From positions 13,368,486 through 13,432,485 of the forward strand of contig NC_037598.1 of NCBI RefSeq assembly GCF_003073045.1: 64,000 nt of DNA. The letters run 5' to 3'. The DNA is from Pomacea canaliculata. Taxonomy: Eukaryota; Mollusca; Gastropoda; Architaenioglossa; Ampullariidae. This document shows positions 1 to 13,089 of the stretch, piece after piece (position 1 is the first letter of the stretch; each line of letters begins with the position of its first letter). Made by a program: the position numbers and the translations under genes. The notes below the pieces were generated by a model. It saw only the letters and a list, made by a program, of their open reading frames with translations, ran no database searches and was not told where the DNA came from.

Positions 1-331
1 ACACAGGAGTCGTCTTACTGACGCACACTTGCAGTCCAATCTGAGAATCTCTACAACACAGAAATTTACCCCATTCATAAATGAACTTGTTGCCAAGAAA
101 AGATGTCAAACGTCCACTTCTGACAAAGTAAATTAAGTACAAAAACTGCTAAGCCTTGGTTTGTTATTACTTTAACTTTGTTTTTAATGTATGATTTTGT
201 TTAAATCAAATTAATAACAAAAAGTTTAATTTTCTAATGTTAGTTATCGGACTTAAATAATAACGTTCGGCCTGCAACCTTGTGTATGATGTGAGATTTG
301 GCCCCCTGTGTGATTGAGTTTGACACCCCTG
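1..331 (+). mobile_element. 3' end of a hAT-superfamily DNA transposon
   Basis: The terminal motif GAGTTTGACACCCCTG at 316-331 is the reverse complement of a CAGGGGTGTCAAACTC-type hAT terminal inverted repeat. It follows the end of a transposase reading frame (2-136) and an AT-rich 3' region. The 8 bases after it (TAATAAAG, 332-339) would be one side of a target-site duplication, but the other side lies off the window. Only the 3' end is present here. Confidence 0.7.
2..136 (+). CDS. C-terminal fragment of hAT (ZBED/GTF2IRD2-like) transposase
   Basis: An open frame of 44 residues enters from the left edge and stops at TAA 134-136. It contains the segments LTDAHLQSNLRIST and FTPFINELVAKKR, which match the C-terminal end of hAT transposases and their domesticated relatives (LTDEHL..., then a basic ending). 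Only the last part of the dimerisation region is visible, so completeness cannot be judged. The adjoining hAT-type terminal repeat at 316-331 supports the call. The host gene downstream is unrelated. Confidence 0.65.
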   Translation, partial: HRSRLTDAHLQSNLRISTTQKFTPFINELVAKKRCQTSTSDKVN

Positions 332-1605
332 TAATAAAGAGTGTAAAGTCGGACTAGTCAACTACGACCGAAGTAGAATTTGATACAAAACATCGTTAAT
401 AATCCCTCCCAATAATTACCACTTATCTGCATGTTAATACAGCAGATCACGTAGTCACTTAGCGCAGCGCCGAAAGTAGTAAATAGTTTTAATCTCGGAA
501 CCTGTAATATCAATCAGTTCACAAGACTAGGTAAAAACACAAATCCACTGATATACTATTTACAAAATACCTAAAATTGTACTGGTGCTTGTAGAGGTAA
601 CTCTTTTTATTTATTTTAGTAAACTTAATTAACATAAACAGTGTTCTTTCTAAATGTTGACGTAGTTTGAAGCAGTGACTGCCTTAGAAGGCATAGGATG
701 AAAATGTTTACGTCTTTTGTTTTAAAAATCTATTTAATTACAAACTTTTATTGAGCACACGGCTTAGGCTGCTCTGCCTAATACTTGATTTTCGAAAGAA
801 ATGAAATATTTTAGCACCGTGTCTGATGTCCTGCTGGCTGAATAAGTGCATTCTTGTTTGTTTGCTGGAATAAAAAGTCACGTCGGAATTTAACAAGTAC
901 ATGAAAAAGATCAAAAGGAACAATAAAATTGTTTGTAAAAATAATTATGACCTAATCAAAGAGCACCTTAAGTTTGTCAGAAACTGAATACAAAACATTT
1001 CTGATGTCTTAAGATTTCCTTAGATGCAAATCCTACCATCATCCATCAATCAATCCTCCATCATCAATCATCATCATCATCATTAATTATTATTCTGTCA
1101 GCCCTCTATCTGGTCTTGCTAATACAGCTTTAATTAGGACAAAATAGTTTTGAGTTTATTGGTTAACACAGAACACCACTTACTAATGTCATGAGAAGGT
1201 TCAAGCAATATGAAAACAGTAATGACGATTAACGGAGAGCATTATTTTAAATGAAATATTTTAAATTTTTACTTTATACGTATTAATAAACACTCTACCT
1301 ATTTTCACTTGTTCGCCTTTGGCGGTTCCAAGAATCACTGAGTCGTTAAAATGACATGAGACGTCTTCTTTCCCCATAAGATGATACATTACTTCTCTTG
1401 CACACTTTGTCTTTCTTTCTTTGACTTCATTTGCGAGGCTATTGATTATATATATGTATATATCTATTCTTTTAAATTTAACTGCTTCTGTTAGCGCTTT
1501 CAGAAGAACAAAAATGCAATTTTGAAAGCACTCACTTCAGTCTTTGTAGTTTTCTCTCAGTACGTGCTGTCTCATAATATTTGGCCTTACATGTTTCGTG
1601 AACAG
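332..1605. other. Gene-free stretch upstream of first visible EGF exon
   Basis: AT-rich sequence with no convincing exon on either strand. It holds an imperfect ATC microsatellite at about 1038-1086. It is probably an intron of the membrane-protein gene, because the first visible exon begins in phase 1 and must have upstream partners. Confidence 0.4.
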
Positions 1606-4600
1606 TTTGCAATCCTGGAAAGTGGGGAGATGACTGCCTGAATGACTGTGGAGAGGGATGTAAGGACGGAGTGTGCAACAAGACTAATGGGCATTGTACT
1701 TGTACATCAACAGAACTGGTGCCGCCACTGTGTAGAGGTAAATATGAATGTTTTTAAAAGAAATTTGGCTGCCAGTGCATGGTTGAGCTGATAACACACA
1801 TACGCACCTTACCCCGCTCATCCTTCACACACACACTCATAGACACACACTCAAGCACACACTTGTTTCGTTTGAACTGACCCCTGCCGGATTGTATTTT
1901 TGATTCAACTATGCAAATTTACTGTAGAGTACGCACCTCGTTTCTTCTGTACTCCGGTGAAAGTACAATGTTTTATACTTCCCTACAGTTTAATAAATAT
2001 AATAATAATCACTTTTATATAGCATCTTTAACCAGTATTAGCTCGACATCAAATGCTTCTTAAACAAGCATACACAGAAACATGCACACACAATGCACAA
2101 CCAAACAGATCTTGTAGTCTATAACCTTTCCACTCTAACACACTCCGCCGTTTCTGGCACTAGTCCTGGATAGCTTTACCAGATCACTCCTATCTATACT
2201 CCCGCGCGATGTCTTTGCTCATCTTCGGCTTTTCTTCGAGTCCCACTAAGACGAAAGACGTATGGCAGAGGTATTTCTCGTGCCAAGCCCGATTACCTTG
2301 GAACAGATTACCTTTCAGCCCTTGTTATTCTGATTCTCTTACCACATTTAAGCCCAAACTTAAGACATTTTTGTTTCAGAGCAAAACATTTAACGCGACC
2401 CTGTGCTGACTGTGAGCGTGAATAACGTGTCTGTCTTGACCTTTGGTATGAGAAGCTGTGTTGGAGTCTATTATTTTGAAATGTCCTGCTTCTATTAGTG
2501 TTCTAACATAAATGACTGCAAATTTGAAAGCACTTACCCGTCAGTCTTTGTAGTTTTCTTCCAGTAAGTGCTGGCTCGTAATATTTGGCCTCACATGTTT
2601 CGTGAACAGATTGCAATCTTGGCAAGTGGGGAAAAAACTGCGAGAATGACTGTGGAGTTGGTTGTGAAGGAGAAACATGCAACAAGGCTGACGGGTCTTG
2701 TGAATGTCAACCAGGCTGGGGTGGTACAAAGTGTGACGGTAAGCATGTATGTGTTGAAAAAAACATTGGTCTGCCAGTAAACAGTGACTGAGCTGATAGT
2801 ACACGATTTTAACATAAAATGGCAAGTACACATGTGACACTCCCAGACACACCCAAGCACCTTACCCTGCTCCTCCTTGAAACATCACACACAGACTCAC
2901 ACAGACGAACACGTACACGATTTTCAGCTAGACCTCTGCCTTACTGAATTTTTGATTGAGATGGCAACATTTACTGTAAGCTGCACACTTGACGAAGATT
3001 TTGGAACAAATATCGAGAAGCTAATACAATTAATCGTCTGATGACCCTTCGGTATTCGGCTAGTTTCGAACAGTGACAAAGTGCGACTGCTGACATGTGA
3101 ATACAGTGATAATAGTAAATGATTCCATGTGTGTAGTAGTAATAATAACAACAACAACAACAATAACACAGTGCCATCATAATATAGCGCCATATCCCGG
3201 TTCTGTGGACAGGATTATGGCGGCTTAAAGAAAAACACTCACAGAGACACACACACATACAAAACCACCCAACATAATATAAAATGCATTATTATAATAA
3301 AAGTATGTAGACAGAAGCTGTTCCCGGAATGCATAAATCATTCGAAGAACTGCTTTCCACATCACTGGTCAAGAAATGCAGCCTTTGGCTGTATATAGTT
3401 TGATTATTTTAAGTCAAAGGAAATCAATTGTGTTTATTTAAATTGCAAAAATTAAATATGTGTAAGAATGTATATAATGATTATTGTGTTTTTTCAGTGC
3501 TTTCATTGAAGATAAAATATTATTGAAAATTGTTTTTCTTCCTCTACTCCAGTGAAGGTACTATAGTGCATGCGCCTTAGCAGAGAAATGGGAACTGGAA
3601 TGAGTTGCTGCTAAACTTTATAGCAGCGTTTAAAGAATATGATGCTTAAATGTTGCTACATTTTACAACTCATCTGTGAAAGTTGAAGTTATTTAATTTA
3701 ACAATTTCACATTCTTAGTAAATAGTCGCGGGGTTATTGTTGACTGACCGACGACAGATCTGGATCACCAAATTGTCAGAACCACCACACTGAGTTAAGA
3801 TAAACTTAAACACAGGTACTCTCACTCAACATAAAACAAGTATCTGCCAGTGTTCGTCCCACTAATGTATTAAAAATTACCCGAAGAAAGTTGCTTGCTT
3901 AGTTTCTCTTTCTATTTTCCTTTTTTTTAAATGCATCCCCGTGTCATACATTAGAGCAGTAAACATAGCCGTACACTTGATCTGACGGGTCTTGAAAATA
4001 CACATATTGAGAGGACCTCATCAGTAATCTTGGGTTGGAGAGCATTAAGCAGCTTCAAAGATGTATCACAATATCCTCTGGTTAATCTTCCCGTCATCAA
4101 ATCCGTGAATGATTGTAATCGTTGCGCCTGCGAAGCTGGCTGCCGCGGAAAACGGTGTTTGGAGTCAATCTTCTGTAGCACTAGCACGTAGTCTCATTGT
4201 CGTTGTCACATTTTTAGTACATTCCATAATTTGATTCTTGAAATCATATCAAATGTTCGATGAAAATAAAGAAAACAACATAAAGTTCTTTTTATGATTA
4301 AGTAGCTGCTTCTGAATCAAAGCCACAGGAACAAATGCTTGATCTATGGTCTTGCACCCTCTCGTAAGCCCTGTTTGTTCTTCCCCAATTATCTCATTGT
4401 CCTCCATCCAGTCTGTAAGTCTCTTTTTTCAAAAATAACAAAAAGTTTGCTACAGACATTTAGTAGGGAAATGCCTCGATAATTTTCTGGTTTACTAGAA
4501 TTCCCTTTTTTATGTAACGGTTGTATTACTGATTTAGTCCACTTGTCAGAAAGCAGACCATTATCAAAAAGGTAGTTAATTAAAGTATGTGGTAAGAAAA

Positions 4601-7105
4601 GGCAGAACATAATCCAAGGCATATTTCTAGAGTTCTCCTATTAAGCCATCTGGCCCAGAAGTCTTTTTGCTTAAGGATCTCACAACATTTACAACATTTA
4701 CTCTTTCCTGTTTTGAGATAACACTGTTTAGTGCCTCATCATTTTCCTTTGCATTACTATTGGTATCCTCTAATGAATTTAATGACCGGTTGGTTTACAC
4801 AATCAACACGAGCTTACCTCACTGTGGCCATTACATTTTATTGTAACTTCTGTCCACCTTTACCAAATACTACAACCCCACGTTCACGTTTTTCGTTTTC
4901 ACGAACTTAAAGAACAGTTAAAACTGTCGAAGAGATATTCTGTTTTACTTCTGGTAAACCCCAGCCGTGTTGCTGAAGCAGAAGACCTCATCATAAAGCT
5001 ATTCTTAGTAACACCAAAGATATTGAATACAAAATACTACTATTCTATTACTAATAGTATTTAGTATCTTTGGTAACACTTATTGTTGCTGCTTGCGCAG
5101 AAACCCATCCTTTGATCTCTGCTTTGCCGCTGTCTCTCCTTCTAACGTCTCTGCATTCTCCAGTATATAAAACACTCATTTCTGCGAGATAGATTGGAGT
5201 TATACAATAACAAGCTTGTAGGCCTCACACCAGAGACCTGCCGAGCGCACTAACCTATAAAATACGGACACACCCCGACAACACAACAACAATGGTAATG
5301 ACGAAGTAATATTAATAGTAATTGTATTACCATCATCTTGTAATTTTTAATCTTCATTTTTCTTAAAGTATAAAACTAATTCTTCAGGTTTTTGGGGGTT
5401 TCAGGTCGACCATGCGAATGTGGAGAAGAATGCACAACAAGTAGAAAATACATTTTCGCTGATATCCCCCGTAAAGGTAAATTCGAGTCGTTAACGGCGT
5501 GGTTTTGGTATTCTTGAGGTGAAATTCAGTAAAATTATCTTATTTCTCACACGATCTTTATTGTTTTGTGTGTTTCATAATCTGTGAACAAAGAAGAATA
5601 TTTATGAACAGGCGATATTTTACCAATGATGTTTTGCTTGCACTCTAACTCACTTGTATTTTTATAAACGTAATATCGATGAACATAGATTTTAGAGATA
5701 TGTCAGCATCTATTTTTTTCTCGGTTGCAGTAAACGTCGCAATAGGTAAACCATCAAAGGCAAGTACAATTAAAAAAATAGACAATGATGATTCATGCCT
5801 TGCCAATGATGGCTACTTATCAACATCAGAACTCACCACATGTATGTCTACTGCTGAAGGCGATCCTGCTCCTTTCTGGGAAGTCGACCTGGGTGGAAAC
5901 TATGAAATTGCTGGAATCAACATCGACTTTGACGATGACAAAAGTGAGCAATGTCGTTTCTGGCGTTAATACATTCTTTTTTTTTCTCTCTCTCTCACTC
6001 TCTCACTCTCTTACTCAAGACTCTAGTCTTCTGTTTAACGTGCTCGACTCCAAATCGACTCGTGGGCCGTAAGTGTCTCCTGACAGGTGATAACAGTCCT
6101 CAGCCTTCAGCGAACACGATGATAGAATTTACCTACCGGGATGTCTACCTCGGCGTCTTTTTCACTTGCGGAGAGCCACTTTCATCAGTTTGTTGCCCAA
6201 ACAGTAATCTCTCTTGTTGTGCCTCTGACATACATTATGTAGAAAAGAACTTAAATGTAATTGTGGTTGATAGGATTGTTTTTGCAGGCTGCTGGCTTTC
6301 AAACTGTCGAATCGACATAAGACTCCAAACCCTTTTTTTTGATTCTGTGTCTTTATTTGATTGCTTCATTAAGTGAGCTCTTGTCTGATGCAACTTTATT
6401 ATTAGGGATTTGATTTGCAAGAAACAGGCAAACAGTTTTAAATACCAGCTAATGACACAAGAAATCGTAGTTTGTCACTTTAACAAAGCAAAGTCAACGT
6501 GCACAGAAGACTTTTTTGGTCTTTGTACTAAAACCACATAGCAAAGTGTTTTTATGCACGTTATCCAATAATATAATTAGTGTTATATACGTACGTTATA
6601 GAAGATGATATCAAAAATGTACATTTGTACAGCACTTTACCACAATAAAGGCCCTAATCTCAGTACTAATCCGTTTACACAACAAATAGCATTATCAGTA
6701 GAAGCTACACAATAAATAAAACAGTGAAAAGTATACATGAAATATGACAGTAACTTACGGCTTTCATGAAAGCTAAAGCGCACGATTTGTTTTCTTTTAT
6801 GATCGAGTTTATTTCATTTAAAAATAATATTCCCCAACATGTGAATACATAATAATGCCTAATTTGCAAAATAAATGCATTAAAACATCGGCATTCTCAT
6901 CTGCTCCCAGTAAAGTAGAACTCAGAGGTAAAGTACCGGCTACACAGGAATGCAACTGTTTTAGTGATCAGTAGATATAAACAAGCATGGCCTATTTAAT
7001 GTGCTTATAATTCAAGTACCTTACCGAATAAAACATAACTGCAAACAATAGTATACATCTACATATAACATTTTTTGTGGTGTATTGCGCTGGGGATAAA
7101 TGCGT

Positions 7106-7141
<36 letters not shown>

Positions 7142-10100
7142 CCTATTTTTACAGTGAACTTGAAGTCAGGAATCAGCATTTTATTGGATGGTAAAGAGAT
7201 TTTTGTTACCAATGATGAAACAACTGATCCAGCTTATATTCCCAACAATAGGAACAGAAATTGGACTGGACAAGTTTTGAAGCTGCAGAGAAAAGGTCCT
7301 CGTGTAGATCCACTAATGATATGCGAAGTCGAAGTGTTCAGTAAGTAAAATGTCTCCATTAAGCAAAATTAAATTATGATCAGTACGTGTGAAGTAGGAA
7401 AGAGAGTGAAAAAAAGAGCGGAGAGCTTCTACCCCAAGGAAATAAAAAAATATTTTGTAGTAGTGATTACCTTGTCCACACCAGCGCCATCTTAAAACCA
7501 GAACGAGGCCTCATAGACCTTTTCAAAGCAAAACAAGCCTCTCATCAGCTCAACACATACGTAAAAAACTTGTGTTTTCATCTCCCCAGTCTTTAGGTTC
7601 AAAGCTTGCTTTTTTTTTTTTTTTGGTGCTCCTTGCAAATGAAAGGAAGTAGAGTCTATCAGCTGGAATGCTAGATCATATCTGTCATCATTTGTACAGA
7701 ACACACAAGAAAGCCAGTGTTATTGGACGTTGTGAAGCTCTCAGACATTCTTCCTCGTAACCATCAGGCCTCGTTTTGGAAAACCGGAAGTGCCGCTCGT
7801 AAATAAGTTCCATTGCGGGCCACACTGCACTCGGGTTTGCTCAGCTCTTCAAGTGGACGCCATGCCGCGCTGACCATCTTGTCATCCGCTTAGGGTCAAC
7901 CTACAGTTAGCAAATCTTTACCTCTTTCAGTTTGCACAGATCTCTCAGATTGAAGCCGAGCGAGCGTGGAAAAAATCATAATATAAGATTCATTAACAAA
8001 TCTTTATAGAGAGTGAACACATACAGTGCAAATTAACAGTCCCAAGAAGCAGCATGCTAAAGTTTACATTTGAAAGGCCAATTCTGCCGACTAACTGTTT
8101 TCCATTGTAAACTTTCTCGGCTCCACCGCTCGCCTCTCGTCACAATCCGTTCTATAAGCTTTTATAAAATCCTACAATTTTTCAAGTTTTAACTTTGGAT
8201 TAGTTAGAGATGTTATGTGGTGGCAGCTTTCACCACTTTTGCATCACCTGGGGCAGAAACCTGTCGATATAGACATCCCCTTGCCAGCGTTACCATTGTT
8301 TTCTTGTATCGCAGCCCTAACCAAGCCCTGCAATCTTGCAAAAGACAAAGGCGAAAGAACTAAAGGAACATCAAACTATTTCGCTCACAAAGCATCTTTT
8401 TATATCAGTGAAAACCTTCATAACTATTATCGTGCATCATTATATGATTTTAAGTTAATTTTCTTGCATTCGCTTAAATCAGAGCGAAACAACAAGAAGA
8501 CTAAATAATGTATAAATAAAACTCGTTTGCATAAAATATTGAAAGATTCGTTTCTGTTGATTATTAAAAAAACTGTTTGAATGTAAACCAGATTGTCTTG
8601 AGTGTGGTAATTCTTTGTTCTTTTGTCACCCATATTTTTCATATTGTTTAATACACATAAGTGTTTCTTGCCTTTCTGATAATGATAGATTGCCTGCCAG
8701 GATTTTTTGGCTATGAATGCGAAGGAATCTGCGAGAAACCAGTTTGCGACAATGCGAGATTTTGCAGCCGTATAGATGGGTCATGCCCTAAGACGGGTAA
8801 GAACTTACGTAACACGTCAATTTGATTGGCTGTCACCGTGTGATTGTACCATGTCGTGTACTATTATCAGTATAAATGAAATTGTTTCCATGCCACTGTA
8901 GAGCCTGGATTTTGTAAATTACGTAATAAATAAGGAGTATGGGAAATGTAATCAAACTACACAACTGTCAGCTTAATCAGCCTGCCAGGCAAAATCAAGC
9001 TTCATAATGGCATTGAACACACTGCCCAAGAAATGCTAGCTGAAGACTAGCAAACAAACTTCAGAGCATCTAGAGGTTCATTTGAGCATTCTAACGGTAG
9101 TATTGTGAAAGACATCTACAGCACCAGAGGGATCTCTACCACAACCTCACCTTCACAAAGGCGCTTGATAATGTCCGAGAAGTTGCGCCATGTGAAGTCA
9201 AAAATCGTCTAAGAGGGGCTTGGTCAAGTTATGGAAGGGCTGGAAGAATTTAAATAGTGCAGTTTTATGACGACAAAGGGAACTGTCGTGAACTCCGGGT
9301 AATGAGCATGCGAAGATGGTCAGAGGTCGCGATTGCCGCTGCCTCGGACTGATTACACTCTCGACATCTCTATCAAATCACGCCGACATTTACGTGCGTA
9401 CACTTACACGAAATTTCTAATTACTCTTTAATTAACTCGTGAGTCCCCAGTACCTCTAACCCTAATAAACAACACAAGGCAATTTATTTTAATGAGAAAA
9501 GTTATTAATCATCGAGAGTATTTTCAAACAATTACACAATGAAGCAATCCCAACTATGGTTGTTTTTTCTAGGAGTCCCTTTATTTTACCATCCCTAGTT
9601 CAGATAACGTGCTGTGTTTTAGGTGTACCGCGGACTTCTATAATTAACGGGTGTAATCAGACCGTTGCTCTGTCCTTCTGTGAGAGATCCCCTGCAGCGA
9701 CGACTACGGTCTCGCACTCCAGCCTGACTCTGCGTCATGTCCGTTGTGACGTAAGCGGTCCGCGATCATAGTCCTACTGATTGCAGGGGATATAAACGGT
9801 GGTGAGACTTCTTGGACCTTTGTCCACCCGACGGTCCAGTGCCGCCAAAGGCCGACTACTCTGTCCTCGACATAACTCACCGCTAACACATCCCCACAGT
9901 TACCAGTTTCACCTTCTGACAGTCTGCTTACCAGCGCGTCCGCCTGTCACCTAGAGAGAGTAGAAGTGCGACACGAACACTATTGCCCTAAACTAGTTAT
10001 CACCTTACAGGAACCTTCTTTCACATATGTGAGGATGTGGTCAACCGTTACTCCTGTCACCTGCACTGTTCCTTATGAACATCGTGCGAGAAGCCCACCA

Positions 10101-13089
10101 TGACCACCACATTTTATTTTCATCGGTTAGGCTAATATGTATGTAAACCACGCTTTTCAAAGAACATAAATCTGATGACGGCGAACTACAAGACCAGCAG
10201 ACGACAGCGGGCGATGGTTAACAATTCTCTCTGTTGCCTGCGCTGTTCAACACCCCCCAGGAAAACATCATGTTAGAAAGTGTTTACAACGACCGCTGCG
10301 TAAACCCGTGAGAAGCCATCATGAAACTTTCTCTTTAGCAGAAGACATTGACCTAATCAGCAGACAGCAACAGCGAATCACGAGATCTCACAAAGAGCGC
10401 AAATGCAAAGAGATGGAGGCAAGAGCTAAGTCGCGGTTAACATCAACGGGTACGGCAAAGACGGACCTACAGTAACAAATGTCATGAATAAATAGCGAGG
10501 TCAGCAGATTAAAGTCTTGTAAGCTTCCTTTTCCAATTAAAGTAGCTGCGCGGCAAAAATTCGCATCAGGATCGCAACAGGATTTGACACAAAAACAGCA
10601 TCAGGTTGATCCCAAAATACAAGTTGCACAAACCCTTCGTAGTAGAGGCGGCTTTGGGGGTGGCGACTTGGGCAACCGCGCCTGAGGGTTGCCCTACGAT
10701 AGGAGATTCTTCTGTCGTCGTCGACTCATCTCACAAAAATTTCGGGCCTCACAGATGAAATCGCCAAGGGCTTCGTATACTGCTAATGCTGCCTCTGTTC
10801 GCAATCTCCATTCTGCTTGTTGACTTCAAAAGACAAATCTAGGCATTGGACATCAAGGGCTTCGGAAAATCTCTCCGTAATCTCCAACATGGAACACAAG
10901 ATAAATGAGTTTGAACGGACTGCAGTCGTCACTTATGCGGGGTGCCAGGAACCCCTTCTTGCAACAGTGAAATGATAAACGACCAAAGTGAGAATCCCAA
11001 TTGAAAATGTTAGCTCGTGATATTGGCTGATTTACCCCGAAAGCCTAAAACTAAGCTCAGAAGAATATTTGGTGAAAACGTTAAGGTTTACACAATCTAA
11101 GCTTATTAGACACGTTTTCGATCTCGTTGACCGTCTTTAAAAAAACAGGTGATAGCAGAAAACTTATCCGTTATTAAAATATTTTCATAAAAAGTCAAAT
11201 TTGATTGAAGCATGAAAAAAACTTACAAGAAAGTATAGTCTTCCTGTTCATTCAATACTTTAATGTGATAATTATTTGTTTCTAGATGAAGTTAAAGAGA
11301 CCAGTGACTGTTCTCCGTTGATCCTTGTAGCGGGTTATGTCGTTGGCTTTCTCATCATCTCACTCTTCATCTTTGCTGCAAAGTAAGTGTTATTTTACCA
11401 TAATGTGCCGTGATATGCGCAAGTCACATATAAAATAGTCGAATCTCGTATCAAATGCCCGAGACACGAATGTAAAGCAGCGAGCGTTGTCCCGTTTTAT
11501 CAGACATGTACGATGACTTGTTATGATTGAAAATAACGATACGTTAAATTCTAACTGCTAACATCACTGAATGTCACAGCCAACGAAAAGCCTTTAAGCA
11601 TATATTATGAATGACATTTTAGCGTATGTTTGCTGCTAAAGATGGCACTGACACAGCTGGCACTGACACAGCTGGCACTGACACTGTCGCACCACATGAC
11701 ACACTGAAGTGAAACGGCAGCAACACTTAGGAGGATGGCGATTTCGCAACGAAGCATGAACGATTATCGTAGTGTACGGAAAAAAAAACCAATTTCCTGT
11801 GAGAAAAGTACAGTCCACATTCAAATACTTATTCACAAATTCAAACTGTCAAGCTTGGTATTAATCCTTAAATACTCCTAAAACATTTTTGATATTCAAA
11901 TGTTATTCACCTGTAGTGGGAATATTGGAATTTTTCCAAAGTGGGTTCGACTTTGCTCGCTGTGCTCAGTTATTCAGAGTTAAAATTAAATACAAGAAAG
12001 CATATAATGGAAACGTTGAAATAACTGTGCAGGGTTAACATACCTTATCTATTTTTTCAGGGTTATTCCGTACAAAAAGAAGTCTAAACCTAAAGCTGGT
12101 AAGTACTGCGGCTACGTTATTACAGATGTTATGTTTGCCCATTTGAAAGTAAACATCAATATATAAATATACAAATCCAGCGACTACTGTATGCATGTGG
12201 TGGAGCACAGCTCACTTCGTCTTGTGAGTCTAGCATGCGGGGATAGGTACCTGACTCCAAACAGCGGTGGGGATAATAGGGCATCGAGGGAGAGGACGTT
12301 GAGGCGCATCACACAAAAGTCTTGTCAGCAGTGCAAACTTACATGGCAAAAATGATGGAAAAAGTGTATTAAACTCGAGGGTTTGACTTTCAAAGGGAAA
12401 CCATATAGTTTATATTTGGAATTGAAATAAATTGCTTGTACCACCAGTCCCGTTACTTTTCAGACACATGTGTGTGTGTGTGTCCTTTTTCCATTGGTGA
12501 TAATTGCTTGTCAGTGTCTTCCTTTAATCGGTGCATGGGTCATCTCAGTTTTGTATCCCAATCCACATCTATGATAATATTTAGAGATAATAATGAGCAA
12601 GACTATTAACTGAACATTTATCTGTGAAGAAGAGAATCCCAATAATCAAAGTTTGACCATGCAATGAAGCGCGTTAACGAGATGCACGTGACTGTGTGCG
12701 ACAAAGACCGCGTATGAGGACTTGTGTGTAGGGGCATTGAAATGTGAATGCAGCAGCTTATCACATACATTAGCATCAGGGCTTTGGTAAATTTCCTCAG
12801 GTTCAAAGTACTTTTGGTAAATCATCACTCCTTTGTTCACACGTATTCGGTATTTTGTCAAAACATTATCTGGCACTTGTGTTTTGTGAAAAGTTGTGGA
12901 GCTAACGTTTCAGATGTTTTATGTCAACATTTTGTCCTTTTCGTATAAACAGTGAAGAAGGAAGCTGAAGGTGATAAAGAAGAGGAAAAAACTGAAGGGG
13001 AAGGATCTGGATCTGGATCTGGAGGTGATAAAGTGGAATCGCAAAGTGAAAGCGGAAGTGGAACTGATGAGAAAGAATCTCAGATGTAA
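1606..13089 (+). CDS. EGF-like/F-type lectin-domain transmembrane protein (5'-partial, nine exons)
   Basis: Exons: 1606-1737, 2610-2738, 5405-5476, 5731-5943, 7155-7340, 8689-8796, 11286-11382, 12061-12098 and 12953-13089 (stop). All have AG/GT borders and the phases agree throughout. Exons 1 and 2 each encode a Cys-rich EGF/laminin-EGF module (CNLGKWGKNCENDCG, then CECQPGWGGTKC). Exons 4-5 form a lectin-like fold of the F-type lectin/F5-8C class: VNVAIGKPSKAS, FWEVDLGGNYEIAGINI, and the end LMICEVEVF. Exon 6 is another EGF-like module (CLPGFFGYECEGIC). Exon 7 carries a transmembrane helix (LILVAGYVVGFLIISLFIF), followed by a Lys-rich stop-transfer stretch in exon 8. Exon 9 is an acidic Glu/Ser/Gly tail ending KESQM. 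A glycan-binding or recognition role at the cell surface is inferred from the domain order. The signal peptide and any earlier EGF repeats lie beyond the left edge. Confidence 0.85.
2180..2410 (+). mobile_element. LINE ORF2 C-terminal fragment
   Basis: A short open frame (2209-2409) contains RLPWNRLPFSPCYSDSLTTF followed by KPKLKTFLF. This is the usual extreme C-terminus of CR1/L2/Jockey-like non-LTR reverse transcriptases (WNSLP..LR...S..SFK..LKTHLF). It lies in an intron of the EGF/lectin gene and is 5'-truncated. Confidence 0.5.
2739..5404. other. Intron 2 of the EGF/lectin gene
   Basis: No host exon is seen. It contains CA-rich patches around 1840-2900 and 3240-3260, short CAA/AAT runs near 3150, a minus-strand LINE fragment (4270-4790), and an imperfect palindrome around 5012-5085 (ACCAAAGATA and its complement about 65 bp apart). 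Confidence 0.5.
4270..4790 (-). pseudogene. Degenerate LINE reverse-transcriptase fragment
   Basis: Read on the minus strand, pieces of the N-terminal reverse-transcriptase region are recognisable: SGPDGLIGE near 4620-4660, then SDKWTKSVIQPLHKKG and ENYRGISLLNVCSKLF at about 4410-4560. These are the conserved GPDG...W..S.V.P..KKG....NYRGISLL blocks of non-LTR elements. Stops and frame changes interrupt it, so it is dead. Confidence 0.7.
5944..7154. other. Intron splitting the F-type lectin-like domain
   Basis: A phase-1 intron of about 1.2 kb that splits the lectin-like domain into two exons. It carries a CT-rich tract at 5975-6016 and a (GT)n microsatellite ending 15 bp before the downstream exon. 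No other exon is seen. Confidence 0.5.
7107..7139. repeat. (GT)n microsatellite next to a splice acceptor
   Basis: About 16 GT repeats followed by a T-rich tract and the AG acceptor of the exon at 7155. Length variation here could affect recognition of the second lectin-domain exon; this is an inference. Confidence 0.9.
7341..8688. other. Intron between lectin and third EGF-like exon
   Basis: No recognisable exon. A poly-T run sits near 7611-7624. The 7490-8500 stretch contains short open frames with no family signal. Confidence 0.4.
8957..9340 (+). pseudogene. Degenerate RTE-like LINE reverse-transcriptase fragment
   Basis: Translated pieces match the central RT region in shifting frames: ISLPGKIKLHNGIEHT, then CAGAGGGATCTCTACCACAA giving a QRDLYHN-like block followed by TKALDNV (the normal (F/L)IDF.KAFD.V block), then QVMEEF...VQFYDDKGN. 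Frame changes and substitutions show that it is dead. It sits in an intron of the EGF/lectin gene. Confidence 0.5.
9341..11285. other. Intron upstream of the transmembrane exon
   Basis: No host exon found. Between about 9560 and 10950 the base composition is more GC-rich than the flanks, which suggests an old inserted element, but no protein motif was recognised. Confidence 0.35.
11383..12952. other. Introns around the juxtamembrane exon
   Basis: Two introns flanking the 38-bp exon at 12061-12098. There is a short run of 12-bp GCTGGCACTGAC-like repeats near 11642-11690, and a GT run near 12470. Nothing else is recognised. Confidence 0.4.

Noticed and set aside
1038..1090. Possible CRISPR-like or regulatory repeat
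   Set aside because: It is an imperfect ATC microsatellite. CRISPR arrays are not expected in an animal genome, and no spacer structure exists.
2503..2860. Several minus-strand open frames over the second EGF exon
   Set aside because: They are shadows of the real plus-strand EGF exon at 2610-2738, whose phases match the neighbouring exons.
5012..5085. Imperfect palindrome in an EGF/lectin intron
   Set aside because: The arms are short (about 10 exact bases plus AT-rich matches). It could be a chance hairpin or a tiny MITE, with no duplication seen.
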